DNA from: Onthovicinus sp900555545
GTDB taxonomy: Bacteria > Bacillota > Clostridia > Oscillospirales > Acutalibacteraceae
Reading direction: 5' to 3'
DNA: 64,000 bases
Assembly: GCA_949296915.1 (NCBI GenBank)
Contig: CASFPX010000002.1
Coordinates: 134,175-198,174 of the forward strand
Below are positions 61,301 to 64,000 of this stretch, piece after piece. Below the pieces are notes generated by a model. That model did not search any database. It was not told where the DNA came from and saw only the letters and a program-made list of their open reading frames with translations. The stretch's first letter is position 1; every line of letters begins with the position of its first letter. Position numbers and translations under genes: made by a program.

Positions 61301-61512
61301 GTTCCTTGCCGCTCGAATCCCCGGGACGGCCTGCCGACATTGAGGAGGAGCGGCGGCTGTTCTATGTCGGAATGACCCGCGCCCGCGAGGAATTGATCCT
61401 AACCGCCGCGCCGGAGCCCTCGCCGTTCCTTGATGAGCTGCCGGATGCGGTCACACACGAAAGCCCCCGCCCGCAAAAGGAAAAGGCCGCCAAACAGTTG
61501 AGCCTATTTTGA
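58348..61512 (+). CDS. endonuclease Q-like PHP nuclease fused to a UvrD/Rep-type helicase
   Basis: A 1054-residue fusion. Residues 1-415 match endonuclease Q-type proteins: PHP metal motif DLHIHSRFSRATS at 5-17, GTGDFTHP, HIWTPHFS, HSDAHSP, and a zinc finger with Cys271, Cys274, Cys287 and Cys290. EndoQ cuts 5' to deaminated bases (uracil, hypoxanthine) and abasic sites. A basic linker (421-465) leads to an SF1A helicase: Walker A GPGTGKT (478-484), TFTNQAAAEM, DEFQD (642-646), GDPDQSIYGFRGA, ENYRS, TLHGAKGLEFP and GMTRARE. The protein ends QLSLF (1050-1054), the beta-clamp-binding consensus; QTSLF (416-420) lies at the junction. The ATG at 58348 has AAGGTG upstream and starts right at the PHP motif. 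The biological role is an inference. Confidence 0.92.
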   Translation: MYISDLHIHSRFSRATSKDCDAPHLELSARRKGIQVIGTGDFTHPQWRKELKEQLIPAGEGVYTLRDEFRLPGSSMEQRPLFAVTGEISCIYKRNGKTRKVHNVILLPSLEAADELSAKLEAIGNIHSDGRPILGLDSRDLLELTLDTCPEAEFIPAHIWTPHFSMFGAFSDFNTIEECFDDLTPHIHAVETGLSSDPPMNWRVSQLDGLTLVSHSDAHSPAKLGREANLMDTPLTYPGMVHAIRTGEGFLGTIEFFPEEGKYHLDGHRNCGVCLTPVQTAERGGLCPVCGRKLTVGVEHRVEELADRASGFRPVGAKPFECLAPLPEVIAACTGVSATCKKAATLYERMLRELGTEFYILREAPDTDIERIAGPCIAEGIRRLRAGRVERRAGFDGEYGTISLLTPSEIERLNGQTSLFAVEALQIHGAAPQLKRKKAPRDPKPNHKPEKTAPEELLNPQQLAAVDADRRRVAVIAGPGTGKTKTLVARIAHLVEDCGIKADEITAVTFTNQAAAEMRERLEQRLGGKRAVAHMTIGTFHAICLKLLGNVRLIAPGDALTAAADALTACGSDPKRAKSLVRAVSRVKNGIEPEACGIMQEEFDAYCARLQEWGVLDFDDLLTEAIKLDPTGQKRFHHLLVDEFQDINDTQYELVRRWSRDGKLFVIGDPDQSIYGFRGASGRCFERLTEDFPDTQVIRLVENYRSAPEILHASTAVIAHNPGAERILSPNRPSGPAVRLVMAADDFSEGIFVAKEIARLAGGVDMLEAQRTRRDDNVRAFSDIAVLCRTHRQLELIEKCLIHDDIPCIVSGREDFLDADDVRGVLAFFRFLRHPTDTGALDTALRTLWHCPADLVEKACALSRGMGSLDPNALRGEVAGYGPLELWCDCAAEWLPLVTHEKPLKLIERWIEAHGPSDTLNRLKNTAVFYPTLDALDHALILGQEPDLSRACGKGWKSGAVRLMTLHGAKGLEFPVVFVAGVKAGSLPLESPGRPADIEEERRLFYVGMTRAREELILTAAPEPSPFLDELPDAVTHESPRPQKEKAAKQLSLF

Positions 61513-61562
61513 CCGATCCCCTTTTCTTTAAAAACAACTATCATCAAAAATTTCAAATAACC

Positions 61563-61589
61563 TGTAACGAAATTTTTGTTTTGCGTATC
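61563..61589 (+). promoter_or_regulatory. probable ECF sigma autoregulatory promoter
   Basis: TGTAAC (61563-61568) and CGTATC (61584-61589) with a 15-bp spacer resemble the -35 and -10 elements of Firmicutes ECF sigma factors. The position, 38 bp before the sigma gene, fits autoregulation. Confidence 0.5.
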
Positions 61590-61626
61590 AATTTATAGAA
61601 AGAGCAGAGAGGAGGTGGCATTTCGG

Positions 61627-62121
61627 ATGCAGTCCATGGAAGAGATCTATCAATCACATGCGCAGACGGTGTATCACTACCTGCTCTCCCTCACCCGTGA
61701 TCCCGATCTATCCGAAGAGCTGACGCAGGAGGTTTTTTATCAGGCGGTCAAAAGCATCTCGCGTTTTGACGGGAGCTGTAAAATTTCCACCTGGCTGTGT
61801 GCCATTGCAAAAAATCAGCTGCGCGTCTACCGGCGGAAGCATCCGGCCACCTCTGAATTGACGGCGGAGACCTTGGCCGCGCAGTACGACGAGACGGATG
61901 TACTGGGGAACATCGGCGCCATCGAACTGCTCAAAAAGATCCATGCCATGGATCCGGACAAGCGGGAGATTCTGCATCTGCGCATATTCGGCGGGCTCTC
62001 CTTCCGGGAGATCGGCGACATATTGGGCCATACGGAAAACTGGGCCCGCGTCATGTACTACCGCGGCAAGGAAACACTGAAGAAGGAGCTGGAATCAGAT
62101 GGAACAGAAGCTGAGCTGTGA
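61627..62121 (+). CDS. ECF-family RNA polymerase sigma factor
   Basis: A 164-residue extracytoplasmic-function sigma factor. Region 2 (about 5-70) has HYLLSLTRDPDLSEELTQEVFYQAVKSISRF, and region 4 (about 110-160) has LHLRIFGGLSFREIGDILGHTENWARVMYYRGKE, the helix-turn-helix for the -35. The ATG at 61627 was chosen from the GGAGGTG site and because region 2 begins there. It overlaps the anti-sigma gene by 23 bp, so the two are coupled. What stress it answers is unknown. Confidence 0.93.
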   Translation: MQSMEEIYQSHAQTVYHYLLSLTRDPDLSEELTQEVFYQAVKSISRFDGSCKISTWLCAIAKNQLRVYRRKHPATSELTAETLAAQYDETDVLGNIGAIELLKKIHAMDPDKREILHLRIFGGLSFREIGDILGHTENWARVMYYRGKETLKKELESDGTEAEL

Positions 62122-63097
62122 GATCGTACGCGACCTGCTGCCCTCTTATGCGGAGGGATTGACAAGCGAGGTCACAAACAGCGCCTTACAAGCGCATCTG
62201 GAGTCCTGTCAAAGCTGCCGTCAGGTATTAGCGGATATGCGGGAACCGGAGCGAAAAAATACCACTGCGGAAATCGACTACTTAAAGACGGTGCGCCGCC
62301 TTACCAACTGTAAAATCGCCCTCTCCGTTCTGGGAGCGGCGATCGCCATTGCTCTACTGATCTGCATCTGGATCTTCGCCATTGGGCAACCCACGCCGGC
62401 CTATATGCTCGATTATAAGATTGAGGTGGATGGAACGAGCGTCAATCTGAGTGGGCTCTCCCTCGAAAGGTATAAGCGGTACACGTTCTCAACCGTCCGG
62501 GAACGGGACGGCGTGCTGGATGTGACTGTGCGCTTTGCCCCCTCAAGGTTAGACGGCGGAGATCTCTTTTTTAAAACCTATGAGGCGGAGGGACCGATTG
62601 AGGAGATCCGCATCAACGGCCAAGTTGTTTGGGAGGATCAGGTGACGATCAGCGAGCTCGCCTCCCTGCTGTTCGACGTAAAAAATCCCTATGTGGGCGA
62701 TATGCCTGCCAACCAGCGCGTGGCGGACGTGCTTGGAATTTCGGGGCTGTTCGGCTCCTACACCAATGAACTGCACACGAGCGCGGAGCCGTACGGCTGG
62801 GATCTGAATTTGCAGCATTCCTTCACCACGGAGGAGGCGGAGCAGGCGCGCGAGTGGATGGAGCGGTACGCGTGCGCGATGCTGGCCACTGTAGAGAACC
62901 TCGGATATGTCACCTGGAATTATCCGGTGGATGGCGCTGAGCAGTCCTGCACCATCACAGCGGAGGATGCCACTGCACGTGTGGGAAAAAATATCAAGCA
63001 GTACGCCAAAACACTGTCCGGCCTCACCCAGCTGCTCGAGGCACTTGAGCTCCCCGCTTCTGTCGAATTCCCGTCGATCGCAGCAGTAGGAAATTGA
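62099..63097 (+). CDS. membrane anti-sigma factor with zinc-finger N-terminus
   Basis: A 332-residue one-pass membrane protein. The N-terminal zinc-finger anti-sigma (ZAS) motif has Cys7, His33, Cys37 and Cys40 (HLESCQSC). A membrane segment lies at about 72-96, and a large outer domain (about 97-332) should be the sensor; it looks like the DUF4825-type tail found on such proteins, though this is a weak match by eye. Its start overlaps the sigma gene by 23 bp. It should hold the sigma factor at the membrane until an envelope signal arrives. Confidence 0.9.
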   Translation: MEQKLSCEIVRDLLPSYAEGLTSEVTNSALQAHLESCQSCRQVLADMREPERKNTTAEIDYLKTVRRLTNCKIALSVLGAAIAIALLICIWIFAIGQPTPAYMLDYKIEVDGTSVNLSGLSLERYKRYTFSTVRERDGVLDVTVRFAPSRLDGGDLFFKTYEAEGPIEEIRINGQVVWEDQVTISELASLLFDVKNPYVGDMPANQRVADVLGISGLFGSYTNELHTSAEPYGWDLNLQHSFTTEEAEQAREWMERYACAMLATVENLGYVTWNYPVDGAEQSCTITAEDATARVGKNIKQYAKTLSGLTQLLEALELPASVEFPSIAAVGN

Positions 63098-63120
63098 TCT
63101 AAAGACTATAATAAGCAAAG

Positions 63121-63158
63121 GGACGCATCGGTTATCGATTTCCGATGCGTCCTTTTTT
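63121..63158 (+). terminator. terminator of the sigma/anti-sigma operon
   Basis: A perfect 11-bp stem (GGACGCATCGG with CCGATGCGTCC) and TTTTTT on the plus strand. It overlaps the stop codon of the broken gene on the minus strand. Confidence 0.92.
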
Positions 63159-63478
63159 ATTCTTTTCTCAAAATTTCCTGGGGCGGTTCGATTTCGTGCG
63201 CGAAGGTATGCTCCGTCAGTTCAGAGAGCGCTTTGATCTTCCGATTGAGCATTGGGCGCAGACAGTTGGGTACGTGCTCCTGATGCGCCCGATGGATCGC
63301 GACACATTCCTTATAGTTGCCATGATAGCGGCACGCCTTCTGGCACAGCGATCTTTTCCCGGTATTCCTCCCGGAACATCGCTACAAATTCCTCCTGAAT
63401 TCGCAATCCCTCTGCCCGATCGCCACAGTGAAAGGCCTCCATGGGCCGCCTTTCGATCGGATTATGATCAATCTCCAC
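63157..63478 (-). pseudogene. frameshifted small cysteine/histidine-rich protein gene
   Basis: Read on the minus strand from a GTG at 63478 with GGAGG eight bases upstream, the frame encodes a sensible start (VEIDHNPIERRPMEAFHCGD). About 45 codons on, near 63346, it slips by one base. The other frame continues just as sensibly, with ACRYHGNYKECVAIHRAH and NCLRPML, to a TAA at 63157. The whole has about 106 codons plus one extra base. The C-x3-C-x-x-H and EC-V-A-x-H-R pattern resembles a small clostridial protein family of unknown function; that match is from memory. It may be a real frameshift or a sequencing error. Confidence 0.6.
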
Positions 63479-63529
63479 TATGAGCGCCTCCTAAATTTGT
63501 TTAAATCATCTTCTCGATTGCCTTTCGTC

Positions 63530-63874
63530 TTAAAACTGCGATGCAAAATTTACGGTCTGTCTGACGAAGTTCTCCCGCAGCTCTTGAAAGTTGGTCTCTC
63601 CCCACGTCCAATCACCGGTATTTTCGGAAACGGGATGCTTATCGGAGCACAGTAAAACTGAGACGGCGGGCATGGAATAGTATTGACTCACAGACAGAAG
63701 CGCCGACGTTTCCATGTCCACACCGGCGCATCCGCTCTCCCGTCACCGTGCTTCTTTGGCAAAGGTCTGGCGATAGACCGCATCGCAGGTAACCACCGCG
63801 CTTGTACGGACGGGAAAGGACTCCGCATAATGGGCAACAGCGCGATTGAACAAAGCCTTATCCGGCACTGCAAA
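63530..63874 (-). pseudogene. nucleoside phosphorylase gene remnant, cut by an IS element and by a stop codon
   Basis: The minus strand encodes the last 114 or so codons of a PNP/UDP-type nucleoside phosphorylase: TCDAVYRQTFAKEA, then the signature GCAGVDMETSALLSVSQYY, then SVLLCSDKHPVSENTGD and the C-terminus. The frame is kept throughout, but a TGA at 63745-63743 stands where relatives would probably have Trp, between KEAR and RESGCAG. Upstream the frame runs into the end of an IS3-family element at 63875, so the N-terminal half is missing here. The gene is therefore dead at two points. Other genes in the window use TGA as stop. Confidence 0.75.
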
Positions 63875-64000
63875 TGGACTGCCCCAGTTTGTACGGACAG
63901 CACAAAAAAGCCCCTATGTAGGAAATATTAAGTTTTAAGCGGAGTGGCGCAGCGTCAGCGGCGCCACTCCAGTTTTATTCTGGATGCGCTCATGGTTATA
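63875..64000 (-). mobile_element. IS3-family insertion sequence, one end only
   Basis: The element begins with TGGACTGCCCC at 63875, the TG-type terminus of IS3-family inverted repeats, next to the broken nucleoside phosphorylase gene. It runs off the right edge. The transposase C-terminus lies 60 bp inside. The other end and any target duplication are outside the window. Confidence 0.65.
63935..64000 (-). CDS. IS3-family transposase, C-terminal fragment
   Basis: The last 21 codons of a transposase, read on the minus strand from the right edge to TAA at 63935: YNHERIQNKTGVAPLTLRHS. This is the conserved end of IS3-family OrfB integrases (the YN-x-x-R-I-Q motif followed by the P-x-x-x-R end). 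The rest of the gene is outside the window, so whether it is intact cannot be judged. Confidence 0.68.
   Translation of the reverse strand, partial: YNHERIQNKTGVAPLTLRHSA

Noticed and set aside
63145..63483. A plus-strand protein of 112 codons after the anti-sigma terminator
   Set aside because: The minus strand over the same bases has a strong ribosome site and two sensible frames with conserved Cys/His patterns, so the plus frame is a shadow.
63743..63745. TGA read as selenocysteine in the phosphorylase
   Set aside because: No selenoprotein of this family is known to me, no hairpin typical of a selenocysteine element was seen after it, and the gene is also cut by an IS element.

Overview
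The window reads as chromosomal DNA from a Gram-positive anaerobe of the class Clostridia, most likely an Oscillospirales/Ruminococcaceae-type gut bacterium. This is an inference from gene content. The division and cell-wall cluster has the Firmicutes order with mraZ first. MurE carries the DNPR motif of meso-diaminopimelate enzymes. HPr has both His15 and the regulatory Ser46. There are many secreted glycan-acting enzymes and lipoproteins, and the Shine-Dalgarno sites are strong. No rRNA, tRNA or CRISPR array was seen.

Layout. (1) 1-4300: a sugar-type operon (GPH symporter, YdjC/ChbG-type deacetylase, DinB-like protein) on the minus strand, divergent from a PHP-family metallohydrolase. A 36-bp inverted repeat sits between them. 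(2) 4300-18700: the dcw cluster on the minus strand, mraZ-rsmH-ftsL-PBP-murE-murF-mraY-ftsW-murG-murA-ftsQ-ftsZ. It lacks murD, murC, murB and ftsA. (3) 18700-29500: housekeeping genes on the minus strand: an ATP-grasp protein, a membrane-tethered GH27 alpha-galactosidase, a coiled-coil protein, coaD, rsmD, uvrC, HPr, and the ylxM-ffh-rpsP-khpA-rimM-trmD set. (4) 29900-39500: mixed genes: a DEAD-box helicase with hisH-hisF, DUF1015 and HAD genes; nfo; ilvA-ridA; a small SGNH hydrolase; an AIM24 protein. (5) 39600-57400: a surface and secretion region with an anchored SGNH hydrolase, a GH2 enzyme, a phosphodiesterase and GH18 lipoprotein pair, a GH18-SH3b protein, an Ig-like protein, a Na/Pi cotransporter, an anchored protein with a nine-cysteine cluster, and fucO. 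(6) 57500-64000: a 1054-residue fusion of an endonuclease Q-like PHP nuclease with a UvrD-type helicase, an ECF sigma/anti-sigma pair, and then a decaying edge. That edge holds a frameshifted small gene and a nucleoside phosphorylase gene cut by an IS3-family element that runs out of the window.

Transcription units are clear because near-consensus sigma-A promoters (17-bp spacers) and hairpin terminators flank most operons. The least ordinary item is the EndoQ-helicase fusion. It ends in a textbook beta-clamp-binding peptide (QLSLF) and has a second clamp-like peptide (QTSLF) at the domain junction, which suggests a replication-coupled repair enzyme for deaminated bases. Other points to follow up are the cysteine cluster, the shared V-x-TGD surface anchor, the inserted domain in the GH27 enzyme, and the operator-like inverted repeats over promoters at 2853-2888, 56032-56050 and 57409-57430.
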